Source of the DNA: Paramecium octaurelia
Taxonomy: Eukaryota > Ciliophora > Oligohymenophorea > Peniculida > Parameciidae
Assembly: GCA_905182995.1 (NCBI GenBank)
Contig: CAJJDP010000079.1
Span: 199,893-263,892 of the forward strand
Direction: 5' to 3'
Length of the DNA: 64,000 nucleotides
Shown: positions 51,101-61,368 of the stretch, piece by piece
How positions within the stretch are numbered: the stretch's first letter is position 1
How the letters are laid out: each line of letters opens with the position of its first letter
Notes under the pieces: generated by a model
Seen by the model: only the letters and a program-made list of their open reading frames with translations
The model's database searches: none
What the model was told of the DNA's origin: nothing
Translations under genes and position numbers: made by a program

Positions 51101-53887
51101 TAACAAGTTATGAGTATTTTAAACTTTGTTCAAAATATTAGGCATCATGATATATTCCTAATAAATAAAAGAATTCTCTTAAACACTCACATGCATAAAC
51201 GTTTAATTGTAATTGAGATGTTATCAATTCAAATAGGCTTAAGTATTTCTAAGCCAATAATTGAACTCCATCTGTTCCAAATGCTAGTTGATTTTTAATT
51301 TGTTATGCAGCAATCTCAAAAACAAAACATAAATAACTCTTGAGCAAGATTTGAATTTCTTAATCATCAAAATTATGAATTGACATCAATAACCCTTAAA
51401 TCATTCTTTCCTGACTAAAGTATTCCTATTATCCATATAATTATAATTAAGCACACTCAAAGTTATGCAAAATCAAAAGTTTAGAATATTATTAATCTAT
51501 TTTCTTGGTTCTAAGAGTACAAACCCATCTGTTTTAAATTTATATTTAGTTTAATTATTGTGTAAATCTAATTAATTTTCCTTTATTTGAAGTCTCCTCA
51601 CATTTAATTGTCAAATAATTATCTAATTCTGATATTTAGTTATTGTTTTCGCTTAATAGCAATTCCTCTGCTTTCTCCAAACTCTTTAATGCAGATCCTT
51701 ATAATCCTAATATCTTTTTTAATTCTGCTAACTTCATCTCTAATTTGAATAATTTTAAATATTTTTCATCCTAAAAATATTATTCAGTTAAAACAATCAT
51801 TCCCTAATTTACTAAATAATTTGATGAAAAAACAGGATAATCAGATAAATATAAATTATCATTCTAATTAATAAAATACGGAATCGAAAAATCTCCTTAA
51901 TCAAATTTCTTTTCATAATACAATTTATAAGTTTTTTCTACATTAAAATGAAATTAATCAGCTGCTTTCTATAAAATGTCATGAGCTTTGCCAAATTAAA
52001 CATTCTACATTAAATGCTACCCTATTGTAAAGCTTAACCAATAGACATTCTAAAATTGTTACAATTTATAAATGTTAATAGCAAATTCCAAAGCTTTATC
52101 TTTTTATTTTAATTTGTTTAAAACAAACATTATTATTTGATTCAAATGATAATTAGTTTAACAATAATTAAAAGCTCTATATAAATGTTCTAGTGATTCT
52201 GCGTATGACTTTTGATAGAATGCTATCATGCCAAGTGCCAAACTGGCCTCGTAATCATCACCTTATATTTTTTCAAAACAAGATTTTGACTCATTTATTT
52301 AATTATTTATTAGTTTTAGTGTTCCTATTCTTTTATAAATTATTTGCTCAATCTTAGGTGGGGCAGGGAGATATTTTTAATATATTTCAATCAATTGCTA
52401 TTGCGAGATCTTATTTTCTGAAAACTTAAGCCAATCATAATTAATTTGAACTTTGAGATTTTATGGGTCGTCAGATAGTATCTTTTCAAAAATTAATTAC
52501 ATAGACAATTCTTCATCATAATGTCGGATCAAGGAGACTAATTTCATTTGGTAATCAAAATATTTTTCATAAGTTTCAAGTGAATAAGCCTTATTTTTAA
52601 TTCTTATCTTTAATAAATTTTTCATTTCCATTAATTCTACTGGATCTGCCAAAATATCATATCCAAGATTAGCTCCTACTTCTTCTAACACAGAAACATC
52701 AAAATCAAAGTTTTTTAATTATTTCATTTTCTTATTGAAATCAACCATCAAAGTGTTTGCTAATTATGTATTTTCTTTATTTCCACTTTTAAATAGTTAA
52801 GCAACTTTTAGAGGCAATTCCAAAATTGTATAATCCTTGTCCTTTTCAATGATATCAAAATTTTTTTATTATAGTAATTTATCTATGACTGATAAAAATT
52901 AATCTCCACTTTATTGGACAATCTAAGAAGCATAGATCCTCATAAATGCTAAGAAGGATTATGCCTTCAATATAGTTTTATTATACTGTTCTTCATCATA
53001 AAGATGATAGTTTAGATAAGTCGATTCTCCATTTGCATCATTCATTAAAATGATACTTTATTCTAACAAAAATTTAATTTTATAGTCGAGAAAGCAGTGA
53101 CAATACCTCAAAACTTAGTCCAATAAGAAACAACTAGAAGGAAGTAATTCTAGCCAATCAAACAATACAACATAATGCTCTTTAGAAATGGCTAATCCAA
53201 ATATAATATCTCTATAGTCAAGAGGGAATTTCGACACTACTTTTCTAGCTATGTTTTCTATTATTTCAAAATTTGGTGTTTAATTATAAATCTTTTGTGA
53301 AAATTGTGAGATTATAGAGTTAAATGATTTTGGTTAAGTAACATCTATTAATTTAAGATCAATAATTAATGGAATATATAATTTAGCTACCTTAAAAATT
53401 TGTTCTGCTGACCCATGTTTTAATAATTCCAGAAAATAAGCATCCAACTTTTTCCTCTCCTACATTTCATGTAAAATTTCGCAATATCCAACTATAGCTT
53501 CCATTGCCTTTCCAATATCTGTTTTTTTGCTAAGCATTATAGAAAATTTTACTAAATTGTTATTAGCTTTGAGCCATATTCAATTGCTTTTTCTTTATTT
53601 TTAATATCATCCTTATTCAATTTAAAGAGAGCATTTAATATTTTTGGATCTTCAGGCCTTTTTTCAAGTGTGTAAAGATAAAATTCCTCTGCTTTCTTAA
53701 AATTCTTTTGCTTTTAAAAGCACAATCCACTCAACATATTGTACTCTATGTTTTTTTCTATTCATAATAATTGGGATTTACAATCTTTCAATAGCAAAAC
53801 ATCCAAATATTCATCATATGCTTCTTTATATTTCTCTTATTTAATAAGGGAAAGAGCCTTTAGGTATAATTCTTTTTATTTATCCAT
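48135..53887 (-). CDS. Giant TPR protein, Ski3/TTC37-like
   Basis: An 1885-residue protein with introns at 49053-49077, 49312-49334, 53530-53552 and 53758-53781. The 53758 intron hides an in-frame TGA, and the 49312 intron joins the main frame exactly to a downstream block starting MQNYCLYAQQF. TPR-like helical hairpins recur, for example KKAEEFYLYTLEKRPEDPKIL, ESLEHLYRAFNY and AALYQLGLLYIGRQNYEFAFQTLQKCIEVEP. The tail is Gln-rich. Ski3 scaffolds the Ski complex that feeds RNA to the cytoplasmic exosome; the first ~1500 residues match that size. The last ~360 residues (49245-48135) could instead be a separate gene starting at 49245. Ski3 identity is tentative. Confidence 0.65.
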
Positions 53888-53924
53888 ATATTAAACTTTA
53901 TATTAAAATATACAATACAAAAAC

Positions 53925-56543
53925 TCAATGTTTCTTACCTGTAAGTTTCTCTCTCCATTTTCTATCACTTCTTTATTTCACCTCATATATTTCCTTTGTC
54001 CTTTAAGAATTATCAAAATCCCTCAATTTCCAATACAGAATATCCAATCTGAAATTTGAGTCCGAAGGCAAAGGACAAGGATGATTAACCATTACATGAG
54101 GATTCATCTCAAGTGTATCAAATAATTTAACCCCATCAAATTCAACCATTTGATTCCAGATACCATTTATGGAAAAAAACTGATTTATAAAAATATCTTA
54201 CTCTTTATTCAACATCCTTATCAAAATCAATTCCAGAATATTTTGCATATCCCTCCTTTTTATATTTATTCAATACTCCTGGCTTTACTTTGTACAAATA
54301 ACCAATAAATTGGTCTTACAATAAGTCTTTCTTATTGAATACATTCTTGCTTCCAGGATTAAATGCCATATCAGCAATTAGATTATTTTCCTTTAAATGA
54401 TAATTATAGATACCAAATCAATTGTATACGATCTTCCATTTATATTAAATACTCTCGTTCCAAACGCAGTTCCTGTTAATACTCCTGGACATTAAATAAA
54501 AATTTGCTTTGAACGTGTATTGTGGTAGGTCACTCTAATAAATCCTATGTTCTTTCCAGTAACACTATTGGCATGCATACTTGCTGCTGATTCAATGTGT
54601 CCGTCAATATCATATCCTCTACCTTTCAATTAAAAAGCACTGATAGGTGGATGATGACTCACCTACTCAGCATAAACAGGGCATCCATTGATGAAGCCTT
54701 AATATGTTTCTCCCAAAATAGGATTGAATGGCTTCTCTAAAGACATATACATAATAATTGAACCTAATTTACAATAAATAAATACTGCATCCAAATGCTA
54801 TCGTATATTTCATTTGTTCAAGTATATTATCTATTTTAGCTGCCTTTTCCAAAATCTAAGGTGCAAATGTAAAAGAATAACAAAATCTTTCCAAATTTGA
54901 TCTGCTTTCAAACACTTCAACAGGCAATGATATATTTAATATTGATTTACCAGATAACAGATTAGATCCAATTGACTTTAACATGAATTTAATAACTCTC
55001 TTTTAGGCCTCTATCTTCTTTTAATTATAAAATATCATTCCCCCATGTTTCATATCTCTTTTCCAGTCCTATCTTAAAAAGTAATGTCCTCCATTTATCT
55101 AAGTGATGTATTCATCCTTGACCTTTTAAGGTTCTTAGATATATTTATGGTTTATACAATTAGAAGTATAATCATATAAACCTTGTTCAATATTTTTTAT
55201 CATTTGTTTAACTTAAGAAATCTCTTTTTCTGATAATTCAGGTAATGTCTATTAGATGAAATCACTAGGAGTGTAATTACTTAAATCAGCATCTTCTATA
55301 TCTTTATTGTATTATTAAATCTCATTTATTTCTTTGTGATTTTCAATTGTTAAGGGGGGAGTTTCTGGTACAGTGGCTATTATTGGGAGTTAATCTAAAG
55401 TGATCCTTCGATTTTCATTAACTTAATCAAATTTGAATTATTCATCATATGCTGTTGTCACAGGAGAAGGTTAGTACACTTCTTTAATAATCACCGATTA
55501 TTGTTCTATATTACTTTACTATTAATTTGTAGGAGTATATTGAAGGGATTGTGGTTACAAAATTTATTATTATTATTGAATACTGGATATTCCTTAATCT
55601 ATTATTATAATTTCTTTTTATTTATTTGGTCTTGTGCTTTTTAATATTTATAATAGAGGAGATTGTATTATCTCTTAAACTGCAGAGTATGTCTTTAAGA
55701 ATTATTGAAAATGGGAAAGTTCACTTAAATACCATTAAGTAATTGCACAGTCTTGACTCACAGACGATAAACCACCATTCGTTATTTCTGTCTCAATTCT
55801 GACTAAAATATTATTTTCATTGTTAACTATCTCAGTTAGTTAGTAATTAATTTCTCCCCTAATCACTTTCATGTAAGGAGGTGCATCTTCATTTTCTATT
55901 GATTTGTCTACAATCAAAATGTCATCCCCTCTGTATGTTACATACCGTAAATAAACAAAATCTCTTGGCAAGTAAAGTAATCCATATGGCTTATGTCTTT
56001 CATATATGATACCACAATTTTCGCTTTACATTAGATTTAATAATTTTGTTTCATTAGGATTGATGACTGCGTTCCATTTTTTCACAAAATCGATTTCAGC
56101 CAAACATTAAAATACCTTATCAATATCTGCATTATATATGGTTAAGGTTGATCTAAAACAAAGTGAATTACCTTAATCCTTCAATATTTATACTCCATCT
56201 TTTGAATAAACTTGAGTGAATTATTTATTTGATTGAGTAAAGTAATCAGGATTAAATTTACCCTCTTCAAATAACATTTGAAAAACTTATGGATATTTTA
56301 GTTCATTTTTAATTTAAGGTATTTCATTTGCCTACTGAGTAGTCAATACTTATTTCGAAATCTTTTGTGACTATTCTTATTATAGTATTTACTAACTTAA
56401 TTATTCTTACAATTAAGATCTTTATTAATCTATTTTTTGTTGCTAATTTAATTAATCTTATTATAATCTATACTATTCTTCTTAACTTTTTTATAATTAA
56501 GATTATTATTATTATTAAGATTATTAATATTATTATTATTAAG

Positions 56544-56626
<83 letters not shown>

Positions 56627-57649
56627 TGTTATTATTATTACTACTATTACAATTATTATTGCTAGTATTAGAGCAATTATTATTGTTGCTCTTATTAATG
56701 ATATATTATAGGTTATTAAACTTATTATTATTAAATATTTTATGGATATTGTTGTTATTTGAGTGTGGAATCGCTTTATAGAACTTATTCATTTGCATTT
56801 GGCTATTATTTGACATTCTAAGAAAGGGTTTGTTATTAATATTGCTATTATTACTATTGAATTGGCCTAATATCGGGTTCTACTGTTTGCTTTGTGATTT
56901 TAATATTCATGTTTTATTTTTGCGGAATGATTTCTGATTGAGTCACTAATTTCATATCTTATCTAGTTGTAATGAAAGATTGTTAATTGTTAATTGCCCT
57001 TGGCTAATTAAAATCATTTGATTCAAGTAGGATACTTCCTCTCATCACGTGATCTTTAAATTACGATATCGTTTTAAGTGCCTGGATCACTTTGTCATAA
57101 AGTACTTTATCATCAGATCCACAAACCAATGTTTTGTAGTAACCATGACCTTCAGAATTGGCAATAATAACAAATCGATAGCGCTTATCTTTGAATTCTT
57201 AGGGTTATACAGTATAATATTAGAGGTAGATAATTCGTTGTTTTTTTTTGCTGTTCTTTTTTCTCAATATTTCAAAGGTTCTTTATTTAGAGTCTATTTT
57301 AAACTCTTTTTACTTCCAACTTTTTAGCACTTTGGTTCTAACATCTATAATTCCTTTAATCTCTCCTATTGCTGATGGGATCATATTAGCCTTTGATAAA
57401 TAATATCAACATTACATATGCACATCCCTTAATGATCGACATAAACATCTCTTTTTGGGCCTACTTATTCAACTTCATAAATGTCTGACACTCTTCTAGT
57501 TCTAATGAATGGAAAACAGACGTGTCAATTTCTTAGCTATTGATGCACTCTAAAAGAAGTTCAAGTTTGTGAGACATCTTAATTGGCAATTTATTTTACG
57601 CTTAGAGGAACTGAAATGAGTTTTGAGCTTCGTTGAAATCAAAATCCAT
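53925..57649 (-). CDS. PH-START-ORD lipid-transfer protein (OSBP-related)
   Basis: A 1210-residue protein with introns at 54180-54201, 54391-54413, 54764-54785 and 57391-57415. The order is: N-terminal helical segment; PH-like domain (~residues 85-190; IKGIIDVRTKVLKSWK, YRFVIIANSEGHGYYKTL); Gln-rich linker with a long polyQ; START-like domain (~430-610; CLAEIDFVKKWNAVINPNE, YGLLYLPRDFVYLRY); and the oxysterol-binding domain with KPFNPILGETYQGF and the diagnostic EQVSHHPP. The C-terminus carries the ORD basic helix (KEIYEVKQRSDRKWREK). PH targets membranes, while START and ORD each carry lipid. It would exchange sterol/PI4P or similar lipids at contact sites. The triple arrangement is unusual. 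Confidence 0.88.
56509..56640. repeat. ATT/TAA trinucleotide tract encoding polyQ in the ORP gene
   Basis: An almost pure ATT run on the plus strand is TAA on the coding strand, hence Gln. It lies in the linker between the PH and START domains, with scattered TCT, CAG and TAT interruptions on the coding strand. It is prone to length change. Confidence 0.9.
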
Positions 57650-57857
57650 AATATAATATTATGATAAAAAAGAGGTTTATCATGTAATAAAATAAGCAAT
57701 CCTCATTTTTTAAATCAAGAGGAAGTGGAAAAAATGATACAATTAGGAAATATTCTTAGGCAGACAAGTTAGATTTTGACAGAAAGTTTTAGATGGTAAA
57801 TAAATACAGCTCCAAATAATCAAAGTAATTAATCAAGTTCTCAAGGATAGGCCAACT

Positions 57858-58575
57858 TCAAATAAAATAGGGCCAATGCAATTCTATTTAAAAATAGTCA
57901 ATATTCAAATAACAATTCGAATTATCGACCTCAATAATTATTTATGCTGTATCTCCTGGAAGATAATGATTTGTTTTACAGAAACTCTTGACTCTTGAAC
58001 TCTAAAAATAATTTTCTCACAAATACCCCTTAATTCTTACAACAACAAGTAGTAAGATTAGTTGTACTTTCCAATTATTATCCAACCACATCTTACTTGA
58101 TTGGTCTCTAACCATGAATTCCTATTTATTTATAATACTTGGTTTATTTGGTTATGTAGATGTAAATTTTGCTTTCACTTTTTATCATATCGAGCCACAA
58201 TCGTATTGATTTTTATGGTAGAATGATCCAGGAAGATTTTGATGCAATTAAAATTGGAAAGGAAAAATATACTATCCAATTTAAGCTATCTGATTTTAGA
58301 ATGTGTAAATAGGAACTGATTAAGAATAGAATTTATTTATCCCTTTATAAGTTCTTTGTTCCTCACCACTTCCCTCCTCCCACTCGGTTGTCTCTTTCCC
58401 TTGAACTGTAAATTCAATGATATTTCCTTAATAACCTGTATTACAAACGCTAAAAAGATATTACCTAAAACTACATACATTATTCACCTCTAACCAAGTC
58501 GCCCGCAAAGTAAAATGGTTTTTCTGTTAGAATTGCAATGACTCCATAATCAGATTTTTTATGAGAATTCCCCAT
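57858..58575 (-). pseudogene. Arrestin-domain gene with one frame break
   Basis: Arrestin-fold text is clear: FYFAGDLVRGNIFLAF, IIEFTVQGKETTEWEEG, IFPFQFQLHQNLPGSF, QYDLKAKFTSTQP, then NHYLPGDTAQIIIEVDNSNC. Proposed introns are 58465-58487, 58178-58198 (21 nt, GTGG donor), 58036-58067 and 58002-58026, leaving a 9-bp exon between the last two. The frame still shifts by one base at about 58448-58458, between GNIFLAF and YQGNIIEF, and spliced length is off by one. Either one base is missing from the assembly or the gene has begun to decay. Alpha-arrestins usually adapt ubiquitin ligases or receptors to endocytosis. Confidence 0.6.
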
Positions 58576-58596
58576 AAATTTAGAATATATGATTAT

Positions 58597-58990
58597 TCAT
58601 CTATAATTATATCCTAAAATTAATTTTTCAAATGACATTAAATCAGCAATATTTATAACTAGAATCCAATTATTTTGAAAATAATTAGACTATGATGAGG
58701 CAGAGATGAATCCTCTATATATACAATAGTGTAAATCAATTTGATATTATAACCTTACTAATGTTTTTTCGTAACAAGAATTTGGATCGCAAGTTTTAGA
58801 TGATAATACAACTTGAGTAACAAATTTAAGTCTTAATGGCCTATTGATATAAATAATCAAATATTTGAATGCATTGCAACTATTATCACATCTTCTTTGT
58901 GAAAATATGTATATTGATATTTAGTTTTTATAAATTTATACAAAAAAATTATTTAAATAATAATGTTTTAATTTACATCAAAAATAAATT
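58597..58990 (-). pseudogene. Cys-containing ORF fragment of unknown origin
   Basis: The minus strand upstream of the arrestin gene has an open frame of ~115 codons ending at TGA 58599-58597. It reads SQRRCDNSCNAFKYLIIYIN, then TCDPNSCYEKTLVRLQYQID and NNWILVINIADLMSFEKL. It looks protein-like but has no ATG near its beginning. The rest of the gap to 59463 shows no good frame. It may be the 3' end of a lost gene. Confidence 0.25.
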
Positions 58991-59463
58991 CTCTATTTTC
59001 TTAGCTAAGAATGTAAATTTGGATTAACCAAAAATGAGCTTAGTATCAATTCTAAAAGAAAGTAATTTAATGAGAGCGGCAACTCTTAATATAATATCAA
59101 AAATATTAATTGCGTACCTTCCTTCTTAGTTTATGAACTTTGGTTAATCTTAGATCAATTTACCTTTGGATATTAGGTCATCTATATAGGAATCCAAAAT
59201 TCAAATGTATAGAATAATTTCATATAATTAAGAAAGTTTTTATATAATAATATTTTCCAAAAAGCATTAAACAGGCTTCTATATTTTGCCTCATTAAGAA
59301 GATTTGACTTCTTTTAAATGATTCTAATTTTTTTTCTAATTTTAATAACTTTTTAAGTATTGTTTAGTTCTAAATTGAATAATTTTTTGGGATAGAAACA
59401 TGAAAAACAAAATAATTAAATAAATCTAATCAAGAATATTTTTATTAAATAAATGGGATTCAA

Positions 59464-60689
59464 ATGAATTAAAATAAAATTTATTAAAAGGAAATGACCG
59501 AGTATTAACCATAAACAATTGTTTAATAGCCTGCTCTTTACGTAGCACCTCAAACATTAGCAGGTTAGCCTTAATTCGTTAGACCCATAGTATTGGGAAG
59601 TTCAATTAACTAATAATAAATGATAACAAATTAGAATTTGAGTCAAAGTGGATTATATTAAGGAGGTGGAATTTTAGTTAATCAACCAGTTTTAGGTGCA
59701 TCCGCGATAAGTTCTAACATAGTCTCTGTAAATAATGGATTTAATATAGACTGGATAAGCTGTCAAAGGAGAGTCAAGAATTGAGTACATTCCTTATGAA
59801 AAGACTATTATGGAATATGAGGAAGTGCGAAGATAAATTCAGGTGCCAGTAACAAGATAAATTACTGAATACCAAGCTATTTAATATGAAACTGAATATA
59901 TTCCTTAAGTGATATAAGAAAAAGTGATTGAATACGTGCCAGTAGAAAAGGTTGCAGAAAGAGTAGAATACTAAACTGTTACAAGATAAAATATGTTATA
60001 AGTAATCTGTTTCTATTAAAATTAGAACACTGTACAACAAGTGCAGTAAACGTAATTTTAACCAGTTGTGACAACCCAAACATACTAAACAGCCACTCCG
60101 ATTGTCTAAACTGTCTAATAACCAATAGTCACAGAAGTAACTAAACCAGTTGTCTAGTAATAAATCATCTAGAATGTTCCTTAAACTCAATATACAACAT
60201 ATCAATAGCCAATCACTACCTAATATATTTAGCAACCTCTCCCCGTTTAAAAAGCGATACCAGTCCCAGTCCATTAAACATCAAGTCCAAGAGTTAGATA
60301 AGCGTCTCAAATTGTATAAGCTCCTGCTCCAATAACTACAACTTATCCCTAAACCCCAGTTCTTTACCAAGCATCTCAAACTAGAGTGGGTGCTCCTGTC
60401 ATCTAAACATAACCTTTAGTCTATGGTTATCAACCTTAAGGACAATAATTAATTGCCTAATAAGGATATGTCCAACAACCTAATCAGGCTCCTACTTAAC
60501 CTCCTTAAATTAGTCAACTACCATAGTAGCAATAAGCTAGCCAAGTCCCACCAACTCTAGTAACTTAGATTATTAAATTAGCCACTGTAATAACAACCAC
60601 AATAACAAAAGCCATAATAACAATAACCAGTCGCCAACCAACAACAATAGAAATAGGATAAAGGATTTTTGGCCAAATTATTCGATTGA
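59464..60689 (+). CDS. Alveolin-family cortical protein
   Basis: A protein of 385 or 393 residues with introns at 59728-59749, 60560-60581 and a probable frame-neutral 24-nt intron at 60002-60025. Residues ~95-175 are alveolin repeats: Glu/Val/Pro/Tyr/Lys-rich units such as RIEYIPYEKTIMEYEEV, RQIQVPVTRQITEY, YETEYIPQVIQEKVIEYVPV and EKVAERVEY. Both flanks are Gln/Pro/Thr-rich low-complexity, ending KGFLAKLFD. Alveolins build the membrane skeleton (epiplasm) beneath the alveolar sacs of ciliates, apicomplexans and dinoflagellates. The repeat register is clear, and the 5' ATG was chosen to avoid the TGA that follows an upstream ATG. Confidence 0.88.
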
Positions 60690-60735
60690 AAATATATCAT
60701 AGTGCATTATAAAATAAATATAAAATTTTTAATTC

Positions 60736-61322
60736 ATGGCAAAATCATAAAGATCTAAGGTTATGCGTAGATGGAGATCACTCAAAAGAGAGCATCTCCA
60801 AAATGTTAAAGTCAATTAAGATCTTAATGAATTAAATTAAAAATTAGAGGCAACCATACAAAATGTAAATTTGTTCCTTTTATCTTTCTTTAGAGATTTC
60901 AAAGACCTACTCAACCAAAAAATATGTTTCTACATCCAAATGACCCAACTGCCTAAATTCCTAAATTGAAACCTTAACCCATAGTTGATTTTAGAAGTTA
61001 ATCACTACCCTACACTGCCACTTAATTTGTTGGAGCAAGAAGAAAGCCAGTTTAGGAAGTAGTTTTCAAGCCAGAACCTGAAGTTGAAGAAGAAATTGAT
61101 ATGAATGAATAATCATAAAATGAATAGGTTCAGCATGATGAAGCGGACGATTTGATTAATGCAATGGAAGGAGTCAGAGTCAAATCTAAAAGAGAAATCA
61201 GAAGAGAAAACAAAGCTAGAGCTATGGAAGAGATCATCCCCTTAACAAAAAATAAGTAAATCAAAAAAAATAGAAGGAAAGAATAACCTGCAAGAAAATC
61301 AAAAAAATTAATTACCTTTTGA
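60736..61322 (+). CDS. LLPH/DUF2423-like nucleolar protein
   Basis: A 185-residue basic protein with one intron at 60865-60893. The N-terminus MAKSQRSKVMRRWRSLKREH is the DUF2423 motif (MAKSxRSKxxRxxRxxKR) of LLP homologue proteins, which act in nucleolar large-subunit assembly. A middle acidic patch (EPEVEEEIDMNEQ) precedes a strongly basic C-terminus (KKNRRKEQPARKSKKL). Length fits the fungal and protist members better than the shorter animal ones. Its neighbour on the other strand, midasin, also serves 60S biogenesis; the genes are convergent with 46 bp between stops. Confidence 0.75.
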
Positions 61323-61368
61323 TTCATGTTTATATAAAATGTATTTATATACAATCACAACAATACAC

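Noticed and set aside
53500-53887. In-frame TGA and frameshift at the start of the TPR gene, first read as a pseudogene
   Set aside because: Two canonical introns (53758-53781 and 53530-53552) remove both problems and give a natural sequence.
57673-58440. Protein-like Asn/Gln/Ser-rich plus-strand frames (containing NNQSNQSSSQGQANF)
   Set aside because: They mirror the minus-strand arrestin frame, which has recognisable family motifs. TAA/TTA and TCA/TGA symmetry makes such shadows look coding in this code.
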